Source: Syntrophales bacterium (GTDB lineage: Bacteria > Desulfobacterota > Syntrophia > Syntrophales > UBA2210). Taken from it: a stretch of 64,000 nt of DNA. Positions 25,889 to 35,900 of this stretch are shown here, piece by piece. The translations under genes were made by a program, and so were the position numbers. The notes beneath the pieces are model-generated. The model saw only the letters and a list, made by a program, of their open reading frames with translations. It was not told the DNA's origin and made no database searches. The stretch covers positions 1 through 64,000 of the forward strand of contig JALNXD010000011.1 of NCBI GenBank assembly GCA_023230565.1, in the 5' to 3' direction. Each line of letters starts with the position of its first letter. The first letter of the stretch is position 1.

Positions 25889-27250
25889 ATGAGACAGGTT
25901 AAAGTATTCTTGAATGAAGATGAAATACCCCGCAAGTGGTACAACATTATGGCCGATTTGCCAACCCCTATGAGCCCGCCGCTTCACCCCGGAACAGGAC
26001 AGCCGCTTAAGCCGGAAGATATGGCCCAGATTTTCCCAATGAATCTCATTGAACAGGAAATGAGCCCGGAGCGGTGGATAGATATACCGGAAGAAGTTTT
26101 GGAAAAGCTGCTGCTCTGGAGGCCAAGCCCCCTCTGCCGCGCCTACAATTTCGAAAAAGCGCTCAATGCACCGGTCAAAATCTACTATAAGCATGAAGGG
26201 ACAAGCCCTGCAGGCTCTCATAAACCAAATACCGCGGTTGCACAAGCTTACTACAATAAAGAATTCGGCATAAAAAAGATTTCCACCGAGACGGGTGCAG
26301 GGCAGTGGGGAAGCGCTCTCAGTATGGCATGCAACATGTTCGGTATCGAATGTCGAGTTTTCATGGTCAGGGTAAGCTTTGATCAAAAGCCCTACCGGAG
26401 GCTGATGATGCAGACCTGGGGAGCCGAATGTTTTTCAAGCCCCAGCAGTCAGACGGAAGTGGGGAAAAAAATCCTGGCCGAAAATCCCGATTCTCCGGGG
26501 AGTCTCGGCATTGCAATAAGTGAAGCCATCGAGGATATAATGGGAAAAGAAGATGCACGGTATTCCCTGGGGAGCGTTTTGAATCACGTCCTGCTTCACC
26601 AGACAATCATCGGCCTCGAAGCACAGCAGCAGCTCGGGAAAATCGGTGAATATCCAGATGTGGTAATAGGGTGTGCCGGCGGCGGAAGCAATTTTGCAGG
26701 ATTATCACTTCCCTTTGTACGTGATAAAATTAACGGAAAAGAAATTGCCATTGTCGCAGCTGAGCCTACTTCCTGCCCATCTTTGACGAGGGCGCCTTTC
26801 GGTTACGATTTCGGGGACCTGGCGCAGACGACCCCGCTTCTTGCCATGCATACTTTGGGACACGATTTTGTACCGGCACCGATCCATGCCGGGGGACTTC
26901 GTTACCATGGTATGGCGCCTATAGTGAGTCACCTGGTTAAGGAACGATTAGTCGAAGCACGATCATATCATCAGATAGAAACATTTGATGCCGGTATTAA
27001 ATGGGCAAGAACCGAAGGATTCATTCCCGCCCCCGAAACCAGTCATGCAATTGCCGCAGTAGTCGAGGAAGCAAGGCGTGCGAAAGAAGAGGGAAAAGAA
27101 AAAGTGATATTGTTCAACTGGAGCGGTCACGGCCTTGTGGATCTTCTTTCTTACGATGCATATTTTTCCGGGAAGCTGACAAATTATACTCTTCCGGACG
27201 AGGAGATCGATCGGGCGAAAAAATTGGTGGCACAGTTCCCTTCGCCCTAA
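25889..27250 (+). CDS. trpB: Tryptophan synthase beta chain, TrpB2 type
   Basis: PLP enzyme joining indole and serine to make tryptophan. It is the TrpB2 subfamily: 453 residues, an N-terminal extension (WYNIMADLPTPMSPPLHP), then RPSPLCRA and EGTSPAGSHKPNTA with PLP lysine K112, TETGAGQWGSALS, SVLNHVLLHQTIIG and the glycine-rich CAGGGSNFAG phosphate loop. No trpA is nearby; TrpB2 enzymes usually act without the standard TrpA partner and may salvage free indole. AGGAGG precedes the ATG. Expression is almost certainly under the attenuator at 25663-25804. Confidence 0.95.
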   Translation: MRQVKVFLNEDEIPRKWYNIMADLPTPMSPPLHPGTGQPLKPEDMAQIFPMNLIEQEMSPERWIDIPEEVLEKLLLWRPSPLCRAYNFEKALNAPVKIYYKHEGTSPAGSHKPNTAVAQAYYNKEFGIKKISTETGAGQWGSALSMACNMFGIECRVFMVRVSFDQKPYRRLMMQTWGAECFSSPSSQTEVGKKILAENPDSPGSLGIAISEAIEDIMGKEDARYSLGSVLNHVLLHQTIIGLEAQQQLGKIGEYPDVVIGCAGGGSNFAGLSLPFVRDKINGKEIAIVAAEPTSCPSLTRAPFGYDFGDLAQTTPLLAMHTLGHDFVPAPIHAGGLRYHGMAPIVSHLVKERLVEARSYHQIETFDAGIKWARTEGFIPAPETSHAIAAVVEEARRAKEEGKEKVILFNWSGHGLVDLLSYDAYFSGKLTNYTLPDEEIDRAKKLVAQFPSP

Positions 27251-27309
27251 TTGAGCATGCGGACTCAGGGGCACTTCAGACACCTGAGGAAACATTCAAA
27301 AAAATCAGT

Positions 27310-27337
27310 GAAAGGCGGGCTTGTGGGGCCGCCTTTC
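27310..27337 (+). terminator. Hairpin after trpB2
   Basis: GAAAGGCGG (27310-27318) pairs perfectly with CCGCCTTTC (27329-27337) over a 10-base loop. There is no T run after it, so termination may be partial, and the next small gene starts only 23 bp later. Confidence 0.45.
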
Positions 27338-27359
27338 GAATTATAAGAAAGAATCTTTT

Positions 27360-27614
27360 ATGAACCGTTACGACAATTTACAAATCAGATGTCCTAAACT
27401 CGGAGGCGAAATTACCTTTGCATACTGCCGAATTGAACAGGGCACGATTCCCTGCAGGCAAATCATCGGATGCTGGCATACCACGATTCCCATCGAGAGC
27501 TATCTGGAAGAGGTGTTTTCCAGGAAACTGCTCGATCAATATCTGAATGTACCCTCCAAAGATAAAATTACGACTATCTTTGAAATAGTTGACTCTTTGA
27601 AGAATAAACCGTAA
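27360..27614 (+). CDS. Small conserved Cys-containing protein
   Basis: 84 residues from ATG 27360. Four cysteines (positions 10, 23, 32 and 38) sit in RCPKLGG, FAYCR and IPCRQIIGCW, suggesting a small metal-binding knuckle. From memory, similar short proteins occur in deltaproteobacteria. A longer frame from 27321 adds residues that overlap the hairpin and lacks a ribosome binding site. It lies 10 bp before rarA. Function unknown. Confidence 0.6.
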   Translation: MNRYDNLQIRCPKLGGEITFAYCRIEQGTIPCRQIIGCWHTTIPIESYLEEVFSRKLLDQYLNVPSKDKITTIFEIVDSLKNKP

Positions 27615-27624
27615 GCTTTCATGT

Positions 27625-28968
27625 ATGAATCTCTTCGCCAATGGCAGAGGTAACATCACAGGGAAAAGGGTGCCCCTTGCCGATCGTATGCGCCCTCGAT
27701 CATTTGACGAGTTTATAGGGCAGACACATCTTGTCGGGCTCGAAGGATTGCTTCGGCAGGCGGTGAGGAGCGGAAATCTTTTTTCCATGGTTCTCTGGGG
27801 ACCCCCGGGATGCGGTAAAACAACACTGGCCCGCATTATCGCGAAAGAGTCGAACGCGTATTTTGAAACCTTTTCGGCAGTTCTTTCAGGTGTAAAAGAT
27901 ATCAGGGCCGTCATAGACAGGGCGAGGGCTCGGCAGGAATCGAATCCGGGTGCTACTATTCTGTTTGTCGATGAGATTCATAGATTTAATAAGGCGCAGC
28001 AGGACGCCTTTCTTCCACATGTCGAAAACGGACTTATTATTCTCATCGGCGCCACTACTGAAAACCCCTCTTTCGAAGTAATAGCTCCGCTCCTGTCCCG
28101 CCTCCGCATTTTAGTCCTTTACCCGTTTTCGGAAAAAGAACTAAAGGCAGTCATTATGAGGGCTTTGCGGGACCGAATTGACGGATTGGGAGATAAGGAA
28201 CTGACGATTGAAAGACCGGCGCTTGATCATCTGGCCAGATCAGCCGACGGAGATGCCAGAACGGTTTTAAACAATCTGGAAATATCTGCGTTTCTTGCCG
28301 AGCAAGAAAACAATCCGGAAAAGAGAATATCCGTCGAAATTACTGAGAAGGCAGTTCAAAGAAAAGCCCTCCTCTACGATAAATCGGGCGAAGAACACTA
28401 TAATCTGATTTCAGCCTTCCACAAAAGCTTGCGCGGAAGCGACCCCGATGCGGCTCTTTACTGGCTGGGAAGAATGTTGATGGGAGGGGAAGATCCTCTT
28501 TATATCGCAAGAAGAATGGTCCGCTTTGCTTCGGAAGATATAGGACTTGCAGATCCGGGAGCTCTCACAGCAGCTCTTTCAGCGATGGAAGCGTACCGTT
28601 TTGTCGGTTCTCCCGAAGGAGAACTGGCTTTGGCCCAGGCGGCTGTATATCTGGCTACGGCCCCGAAGAGTAACGCCCTTTATCTGTCAATGGGCAAAGT
28701 AAAGGAATTCATTAACCGAACCGGCACACTTCCGGTACCTTTACATTTGAGGAATGCTCCCACTACTTTAATGAAAAAAATGGGGTACGGAAGAGATTAC
28801 AAATATGCGCATGACTATGCCGAAGCCCAGGTACAACAGACGCACCTGCCGGAAGAAATCAAAGGCCACACTTTTTATTTTCCCACCGAAAGAGGCCGCG
28901 AAAAAGAAATTAAAGCAAGATTGTCGGCATGGAAGGCTTTTCGCAATAATCAAAACAAAAGAAAATGA
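27625..28968 (+). CDS. rarA: Replication-associated recombination protein A (RarA/MgsA)
   Basis: AAA+ ATPase acting at stalled replication forks, related to clamp-loader subunits and to eukaryotic WRNIP1. PLADRMRPRSFDEFIGQ opens the protein. Walker A is GPPGCGKTTLA, Walker B is TILFVDEIHRFNK, sensor 1 lies in GATTENPSFEV, and DGDARTVLNNLE belongs to the lid. The C-terminal oligomerisation domain includes GGEDPLYIARR and PEGELALAQAAVYLATAPKS. 447 residues is typical. Confidence 0.95.
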   Translation: MNLFANGRGNITGKRVPLADRMRPRSFDEFIGQTHLVGLEGLLRQAVRSGNLFSMVLWGPPGCGKTTLARIIAKESNAYFETFSAVLSGVKDIRAVIDRARARQESNPGATILFVDEIHRFNKAQQDAFLPHVENGLIILIGATTENPSFEVIAPLLSRLRILVLYPFSEKELKAVIMRALRDRIDGLGDKELTIERPALDHLARSADGDARTVLNNLEISAFLAEQENNPEKRISVEITEKAVQRKALLYDKSGEEHYNLISAFHKSLRGSDPDAALYWLGRMLMGGEDPLYIARRMVRFASEDIGLADPGALTAALSAMEAYRFVGSPEGELALAQAAVYLATAPKSNALYLSMGKVKEFINRTGTLPVPLHLRNAPTTLMKKMGYGRDYKYAHDYAEAQVQQTHLPEEIKGHTFYFPTERGREKEIKARLSAWKAFRNNQNKRK

Positions 28969-29011
28969 GCGCACTTCTTGCGAATTCAGAATTTTTAAAG
29001 GAGATATTCTC

Positions 29012-30250
29012 ATGCATTACAATACCGCTCTTCGATCCTACGGGGCAAAGCGGATAGAAGAAATAGAATCCGCCGATATCTTGATAGGCATTCCTTGTTA
29101 TAATAACGAAACAACTATCGAACATGTGATCCAAATGGTAACGCACGGTCTGGCGCAGCATTTTAAAAATAAAAGAAGTGTAATTTTTATCGCTGACGGA
29201 GGTTCCACGGATGACACGAGAGAGGTGGCCAAGGAATTTCAGATAAAGCCCTGGCAAGAAAAAATAGTCTCCATATACCGGGGACCGGCGGGCAAGGGAA
29301 CCGCCCTTCGCTCCATATTCGAGTCGGCATACCGTCTCAATATCACAGCATGCGCAGTGGTCGACTCAGACCTTCGCAGCATCACTCCCGATTGGGTTGA
29401 GCATCTCCTTTCACCCGTTTTAAACAGAGGGTACCAATTCGTGGCTCCGGTGTATGTCAGGCACAAATACGACGGAACCATCACCAACAATATCGTATAT
29501 AATCTCACCAGAGCCCTTTATGGCAAAAGAGTGCGGCAGCCGATCGGGGGAGATTTCGCCCTTTCAAAGGATGTAGTTAAATATTATATCGATCAGGACG
29601 TCTGGGAAACTGACGTAGCCCGTTACGGAATCGATATATGGATGACGACCAACGCAATTACTCAAAATTTCAGAATTTGCCAGTCAAATCTCGGCGTAAA
29701 AATACATGACGCCAAAGATCCGGGACAGCACTTGGGCCCTATGTTCAGGCAAGTTCTGTGGACCGTATTTGCATTGATGGAAAAGAATGAAGAAATATGG
29801 AAAAAAGTAAAAGGAAGTGAACCGCTTGAAACATTTGGCTTTGAAAAAACTCAGGACCCGAAAGCGGTCGCCGTCAATCTTGAAGCTATTATAGAAAATT
29901 TCAAGATCGGCTACGAGCAGTTTTCATCTCTCTGGTCAGATATATTCAGTATGGAAAGTTTCGCCGAAATCAAAAGGACGGCTTCTCTGGATTCGTCAAA
30001 CTTCCATATTTCAACAGAAACATGGGTCAAAATTCTTTATGAACTTGCAGCCACTTTTCATCGCTGGCCGGTGAACCGCTATAAGCTGGTCGATGTTATG
30101 ACGCCTCTGTATTATGCTCGCGTTGCATCTTTCGTAAGGCAGACAAAGGAAATGTCTTCAGCCGAAGCTGAAGAACTTGTAGAGGACCAGGCCCTCAAAT
30201 TTGAGAATCAAAAGGAATATCTGATTTCATTATGGAATACCGCACCGTAA
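29012..30250 (+). CDS. Glycosyltransferase, GT2/GT81-like (possible glucosylglycerate-type synthase)
   Basis: 412 residues in a GT-A fold: IGIPCYNNETTIE, FIADGGSTDDT, GPAGKGTALRSIFE, the metal-binding DSD near residue 119, and PIGGDFALS. The GKGTALR block, the IGGDFA segment and NLGVKIHDAKDPGQHLGPMFRQV resemble glucosyl-3-phosphoglycerate synthases (GT81), which make compatible-solute or polysaccharide-primer precursors. The acceptor cannot be fixed from sequence. AAAGGAG precedes ATG 29012; an upstream frame to 28805 overlaps rarA and is spurious. It converges on the glucan operon with 7 bp between stops, which supports a link to glucan metabolism. Confidence 0.7.
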   Translation: MHYNTALRSYGAKRIEEIESADILIGIPCYNNETTIEHVIQMVTHGLAQHFKNKRSVIFIADGGSTDDTREVAKEFQIKPWQEKIVSIYRGPAGKGTALRSIFESAYRLNITACAVVDSDLRSITPDWVEHLLSPVLNRGYQFVAPVYVRHKYDGTITNNIVYNLTRALYGKRVRQPIGGDFALSKDVVKYYIDQDVWETDVARYGIDIWMTTNAITQNFRICQSNLGVKIHDAKDPGQHLGPMFRQVLWTVFALMEKNEEIWKKVKGSEPLETFGFEKTQDPKAVAVNLEAIIENFKIGYEQFSSLWSDIFSMESFAEIKRTASLDSSNFHISTETWVKILYELAATFHRWPVNRYKLVDVMTPLYYARVASFVRQTKEMSSAEAEELVEDQALKFENQKEYLISLWNTAP

Positions 30251-30257
30251 TTCCATA

Positions 30258-32939
30258 TTACACAAGGGGCTTGCCGCCGTTGAGCCTTTCGTATGTTCCG
30301 ATGTATTTGGCTATCATATTTCCCAGATCGTATTTCTGCCTCGTCTCTTTCATGATACGCCTGATTTGAGACTCTTTCACTTCAGAAGGCTTGCGGTGAA
30401 ACTGCAGACTCTTTTCAAGACCGTATACGAGCCCCCCCGGATCATAGTCCCGAAAGAGAAAACCGTTTCCTACATCCTGCGGAGATCCGTCTGCTCTGAG
30501 CCTCAATTCACGGATTTTGTCGTGGTATCCTCCCGTATCTCTATTGGTTGCCGTAGCCCCGAACAAATTTCCCACTTGATCTATCTGTCCGCAGGGTTCA
30601 TAGAGAGAAGCCCCGAATACATCCGCTGCAGCCGCGAAACCCAGCATGGAAAGATCTTCCCTGTAATGATGATATGCTATCTTTCCCCCTGAAACCCAGG
30701 AAATCCTTCCCAGAACTTCTTCATGGTAGCGGTCACCGCCTACACCATTCGCAACAATGGCAAACTGCACATCCCAATGTTCAATGGCGAACTTAAGCAG
30801 AATGGATTCAAGCAGGTCAATTCCTTTTTGGACCGGATCGAGCCGGGAGGGCCAATAAAAAAGGATTGCCGCCGGATCTTCTTTAAGTCCCATCCTTTTT
30901 TGAAACTCCATTAGATTTTCTTTTTTGGCAGTCAAAAAGTCATCATCAACACCGTATTTCCTCACAAGATATTCACAATTTTCCGGGTACATGCTCCGTG
31001 CCGGAGCATTTATAATCGCAAGAGCCGAACCAAAAAAATATTTCTGCTTCACCTCCTGTCGTATGCTGTAAGGAATAAAGTTGTGCTCCGTAAAATAATC
31101 ATTCACCACTTCTTCAAGAAATCGCTGCCCCACAAAATTGATCAACGTTGCGTTCTTTATTGCCGTCGCCTGACAGTCGATCGAGGGTCTCCCCTGGTCA
31201 CTTGAATAATAAAGATATCCCGAAAGCTCCCCGATATCCAGACCAAAAAACATATCAAGGGGAACATGACCGGTGAAACTATTGTGAAGTGTATGGAGCA
31301 TCGGGAATCCTCTCGATTTTACATACGCTGAAACAGCCCCTCCAGCCATCCAGTCGTGACTGTGGACAATAAGTTTCCCTCTGCTTCTGGCACTCACATC
31401 TTTTATAATATTATGAATGATTTCCTTTTGAAACTCTGCGGCATTCAGCGCGGTATTACCGGCATATGCACCGGGAAGATCAGCAAATACGGCCGAGGTA
31501 ACCAGGTGAATTCTCCCCGGATCAATATGATAGCGAATTTCACGCCATGCATCTTCGTCGATCTGAGATTCCATTTGAAATCTTTTTTTCAGGTTGAGAG
31601 TCGCAAGATGGACATCTATATTACGTTCGTTCAGTCCTTCGCAAAGTGCCGATACAACTTCTCCCAATCCTCCGCTTTTCCCTGAAATATAGCGGGCTAA
31701 AGGTCCCATGTCGTCTGGAAGACGTCCGCTCTCCGGGGCGATAATGAGGACGGCCGTCCTTTCGCTTTTTTTAAGGATTTCAAATCGAGCCAACGCAGAT
31801 TCCAGACCATCTATCTTTCTTGTCAGGACGTGAGCTGCCTGGGTAACCGAGCCCCCGTATGGATTAAAAAAAGTATGGACGACGGGAGTCATTTCCTTTT
31901 CCCTTAAAAAATACACATGATCCGAAGCAGTCAAATGCCGCCAGCGGGTCAGCAGTTCTCCCCCTGCTTTACGGGCTTTATCTTCCAGGCTTTCTATGTT
32001 CTTGAATAACTCATACTGGGTAATCGATCCAACCCAGCCGAACGTTTCGTCCATCGCGTCAACTTGAGAGAAGTCGTTTGATTTCTGTACACTTACGACC
32101 GGGCATACAGCATCTTTATACTTATCGGCTATTTCCGCGGGATTTGCCATTTCTATGCTTTTATATTCTGCAATGGCCCGGGGCAGCTTTTTCCAGAAGG
32201 CAAAAATCCCCTCCTCTTCACGAAAGTGTTCTCCTATATGCTCAAAGTTATATCCAAGAAGCACTAATTCTCCGTTAATATCAGCAATATCTTTGGCATA
32301 GCTCTCGGGCGAAACTTTGCCCGAAAATCGCAACGCAACATCCTCGCTCAACCTTCTGTTTCTGACAAGGGCGATAAGATTGCTTTGTTCGGCACGGTAC
32401 ACGCGATCAACGGGTATGGATGTTCCATTTTTTCGCCATTCACACAGCATAACCCGATATCCCATATCAGCGACTGCTTCTGCGATGCTGCTGCTATACA
32501 TCAATTCCGTATTTCTGAAAGCGGAAGGTCTGATTCCGAAAAACTGCCGGAGGGTATCCCGATGCAATGATATTTGGTCTCTGAATTCCTGCTTTTTGGG
32601 GTCGTCAAAAAGATTTGACAGAGAATGATAGTACGTTTCATCAAGAAACTCTACCCTCATGCCCTCTTTACCTGCATCTACAAGCCTCTGAAGAGCGAGT
32701 ATCACACCCGGTTCGTACCTGTCTGCCTGTTCCAGAAATGTTCCTGACATTCCAAGCGTTATTTTGAAATGCTTTTCTGTTTCTATAAGTTCTTCAAAAA
32801 GCCTGATGGCCGGCAGGTAACATGTTGAAGCTGTTTTTAAAAAAACTTCCCGGTTCATTTCCTCCCAGATAAATTTATCCCTTTCAGGATGAAGTCTGAA
32901 AGGCTGGTGCAATTGAAAATACAAGGTTAATAACGGCAT
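30258..32939 (-). CDS. Fusion of GH57 domain and GT5 glycogen/starch synthase
   Basis: 893 residues. Residues about 1-390 are GH57: YFQLHQPFR (first conserved region), FRNTEL with the presumed nucleophile E145, and YNFEHIGEHF. Aligned on GEH, the position of the family acid/base Asp (as in DYETFGEH) is Asn 231, so hydrolase activity may be lost or altered. Residues about 395-890 are a GT5-type synthase: GKSGGLGEVVSAL with the sugar-nucleotide lysine K421, IVHSHDWMAGG, TLHNSFTGH, YWPSRLDPVQKG and YEPCGQIDQ. It would elongate alpha-1,4-glucan from ADP- or UDP-glucose, with the GH57 part perhaps acting as binding, branching or transferase module. It starts 17 bp after the GT3-GT35 gene. Confidence 0.85.
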   Translation of the reverse strand: MPLLTLYFQLHQPFRLHPERDKFIWEEMNREVFLKTASTCYLPAIRLFEELIETEKHFKITLGMSGTFLEQADRYEPGVILALQRLVDAGKEGMRVEFLDETYYHSLSNLFDDPKKQEFRDQISLHRDTLRQFFGIRPSAFRNTELMYSSSIAEAVADMGYRVMLCEWRKNGTSIPVDRVYRAEQSNLIALVRNRRLSEDVALRFSGKVSPESYAKDIADINGELVLLGYNFEHIGEHFREEEGIFAFWKKLPRAIAEYKSIEMANPAEIADKYKDAVCPVVSVQKSNDFSQVDAMDETFGWVGSITQYELFKNIESLEDKARKAGGELLTRWRHLTASDHVYFLREKEMTPVVHTFFNPYGGSVTQAAHVLTRKIDGLESALARFEILKKSERTAVLIIAPESGRLPDDMGPLARYISGKSGGLGEVVSALCEGLNERNIDVHLATLNLKKRFQMESQIDEDAWREIRYHIDPGRIHLVTSAVFADLPGAYAGNTALNAAEFQKEIIHNIIKDVSARSRGKLIVHSHDWMAGGAVSAYVKSRGFPMLHTLHNSFTGHVPLDMFFGLDIGELSGYLYYSSDQGRPSIDCQATAIKNATLINFVGQRFLEEVVNDYFTEHNFIPYSIRQEVKQKYFFGSALAIINAPARSMYPENCEYLVRKYGVDDDFLTAKKENLMEFQKRMGLKEDPAAILFYWPSRLDPVQKGIDLLESILLKFAIEHWDVQFAIVANGVGGDRYHEEVLGRISWVSGGKIAYHHYREDLSMLGFAAAADVFGASLYEPCGQIDQVGNLFGATATNRDTGGYHDKIRELRLRADGSPQDVGNGFLFRDYDPGGLVYGLEKSLQFHRKPSEVKESQIRRIMKETRQKYDLGNMIAKYIGTYERLNGGKPLV

Positions 32940-32956
32940 GATGACGTGCAGCCTCC

Positions 32957-35900
32957 TCAGGCCCAGTGTACAAGGCCCAGTTCCTGATAATCGAAAAGAT
33001 CGGAATGAAAGGGCAGAACCCTTATTCCATATACAAAGCTGCCTGATTTCATCGCACGGTAGGAAGCTGTATAGTGAGCTATGCCATCATCGCTGTCGAC
33101 AGTGATTTTTTTCATAGGCAGTATAACCGGATTTCTTAATTCTTCTTTCAAATCTGCCTCCATTACAACTACTTCTATCCTCAACTCGTCTTCCGAAAGT
33201 TTGCCGTAATCGATTCCCGCTTCAATCCTAAGTTCTTCTCCCATTTCAAGACGGTCACCCCGGAATCCTCTCGTTCTAAACCACCGTATATGATCGGTCG
33301 AGAATCTTGAAGCGATTCTAAGCTTCCATTCGGCTAATCCTTTAGCTCTTGCATAATTGTTGGCCGACAGCGAAAAGGCCCGTCTCGCAACAGGAGTGTA
33401 CATTGTTTCATAATATTGTTTAACCATTCGATGGGTATTGAATTCCGGTACGAGTGTCTTGATAGATTCTTTCATCATATAAATCCACTGCTCCGGCATG
33501 CCTCCCCCGTTTCTGGTAAAAAAGGCAGGTATAACCGATCTTTCAAGCACATCATACAGTGCCCTGCTGTCGGCTCTATTTTGCATTTCAGTATTGCTGA
33601 ACTCCACCCTTTCTCCTATAGCCCAGCCTACATGCTCATTGTATGCTTCATCCCACCAGCCGTCAAGAATACCGATATTGAGGCCGCCATTAGGCAGCAC
33701 TTTCATACCGCTCGTTCCGCTTGCTTCACGGGGCCTCAAAGGGTTGTTAAGCCAGGCATCAACTCCCTGCACTAAATGCCTCGCTATCGCGAGATCATAT
33801 TTTTCTATAAAGAATACCTTGTCCTTAAATCGTGAATCCAATGAATATTCATAGATCTTTTTGAGCAGAGCCTTTCCGCCTTCATCATTTGGGTGCGCTT
33901 TACCGGAAAAAATCAGCTGAACAGGTTTTTCCGAATTACCCATAATCTGCAGCAGTCTATTATCATCTTCAAATATTAACGTTGCCCGTTTATATGTGGC
34001 AAAACGCCTGCTGAAACCAATTATAAGGGCATTCGGATTGAGCGCCGAAATTTTCTCTTCTGTCACCCCCGGCGATATACCCTGCGCGTTATAGAGATCT
34101 GAAATGGACTTTTTCAGGAAACCTATCATTTTTTCTTTCAAATGCTGATGAATCTGCCAGAGGATAACGTTAGGAATAGCATCGACTTTGGCCCAGTTTT
34201 GTCTGTCAAAATTTTTCGAGTGCCAGTCAATTCCTATATATCTTTCATAAAATTCTTTCCACTCCGGCGCAACCCAGGACTGCATATGAACCCCATTTGT
34301 AATATCTTTTATCGGTATTTCATCTGCATCGAATCCCGGCCATACTCTTTTCCACATCTTTCTTGCAACTTTTCCATGAAGTTTACTTACTGCATTGGCA
34401 CAACTTGCAAGCTTGAATGCAAGAACCGTCATGTAAAAAGGCTTCCCCGCACCCGGTTCATCTCTCCCCAGTTCCCAGAACTGGTCCCAGGAAATACCCA
34501 GCTTTTTGACATACTCAAAAAAATAACTTTTCATCAGAGTCTCTTCAAAGCGTTCGTTCGCCGCCTCAACAGGACTGTGAGTCGTAAACACCGATTCCGC
34601 TTTGACAACTTCTCGCGCCTCAAAAAAAGATAGACCTTTGCTTTCCATTAGCAGCCGCATTCTTTCAAGAAGCAGAAATGCACTGTGCCCTTCGTTAAGG
34701 TGGAATAGAGCAGGTTTTATTCCCATCCTGTCCAGCAATCTGACCCCGCCGATACCGAGCATAATTTCCTGTTCAATACGAAGCCTTTGATCGGCACCGT
34801 AAAGCCGTGAAGTGATATTCATATCTTGCGTGCTGTTCTCAGGTACGGCCGTATCGAGAAGATAGAGAGTCACTCTCCCGACTGCTACTTTCCAGGCCTG
34901 AGCGTAGAGCTTTCTTCCCGGAAGATATACATCTATTTTGATCGGCTCTTTGGTGCGACCGCCTTCGTCACATACTAAAACGGGCATCCGCGAAAAATCA
35001 TTATCGGGATAATGGGCAAGCTGATTCCCCTCTCTGTCAATCTGCTGGGAAAAATAACCATTTTTATATAAAAGTCCCACACCTACAAGGGGTATATTCA
35101 AGTTGCTTGAGGATTTCAAATGATCTCCCGACAACACTCCAAGTCCTCCGGAATAGATGGGAAGACTCTCGTGCAGAGCATATTCTGTTGAAAAGTATGC
35201 AACCGGCCTGTCGGCGGTAATAAGCGAATCTTTTGCACCCTCACTATCGGATCTACTCAGCAGGTCATCAATTAGTGCGAGGGTCTGTCTGTACAGCCGA
35301 AGATATGTTTCGTTTTCAGCCATCTCCTGCAGCCGTCCGTCCGTGACGCGTTCCAGAACTTCTATTGGATTATGGGCGGTCTCCTCCCAAAGAGTGGGAT
35401 CAAGCCTCGCAAAGAGATCCTGGACATCCGGATTCCAGGTCCACCAGAGATTATATGCGATATCCCTCAGATATTTTATTTTCTCCGGAAGTGCCGCCAC
35501 TATACTGAAATTTCTGAAACGAGGTTGCTGGGAATCGGTACCGATATACGTTACCTCCAACCCATAGGCGCTCGTATCTATTCCCGTCATTCTGTTTTCG
35601 GCCGTTTTAAAGGCCTGCTCGTACGCTGCAAGATAATGTGGAAAAAATTCTTTCCAGTCCGTTTTTTCAGCAATGAATCTGGCTTTTTGCCTCTGCTGCC
35701 ATATTTCCTCTTCCGACCATGACAGTAAGTTCAAGATGTGTTCTGTCAGCGCATTAATTACTTCACCATGCGTTTTGCCCCGATAATCAAGTACAATGAC
35801 TCCTTTTTGATCCCCGGAAGTTTTTTTCGCCCACATGCCGAATCCAGTCAGATCAGTCGTGAGAGTAGGAACGCAATGAGATGCACTCTCCAGGGGGGTA

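Noticed and set aside
28805..29011. N-terminal extension of the GT81-like gene
   Set aside because: It overlaps the end of rarA in another frame; ATG 29012 follows AAAGGAG.
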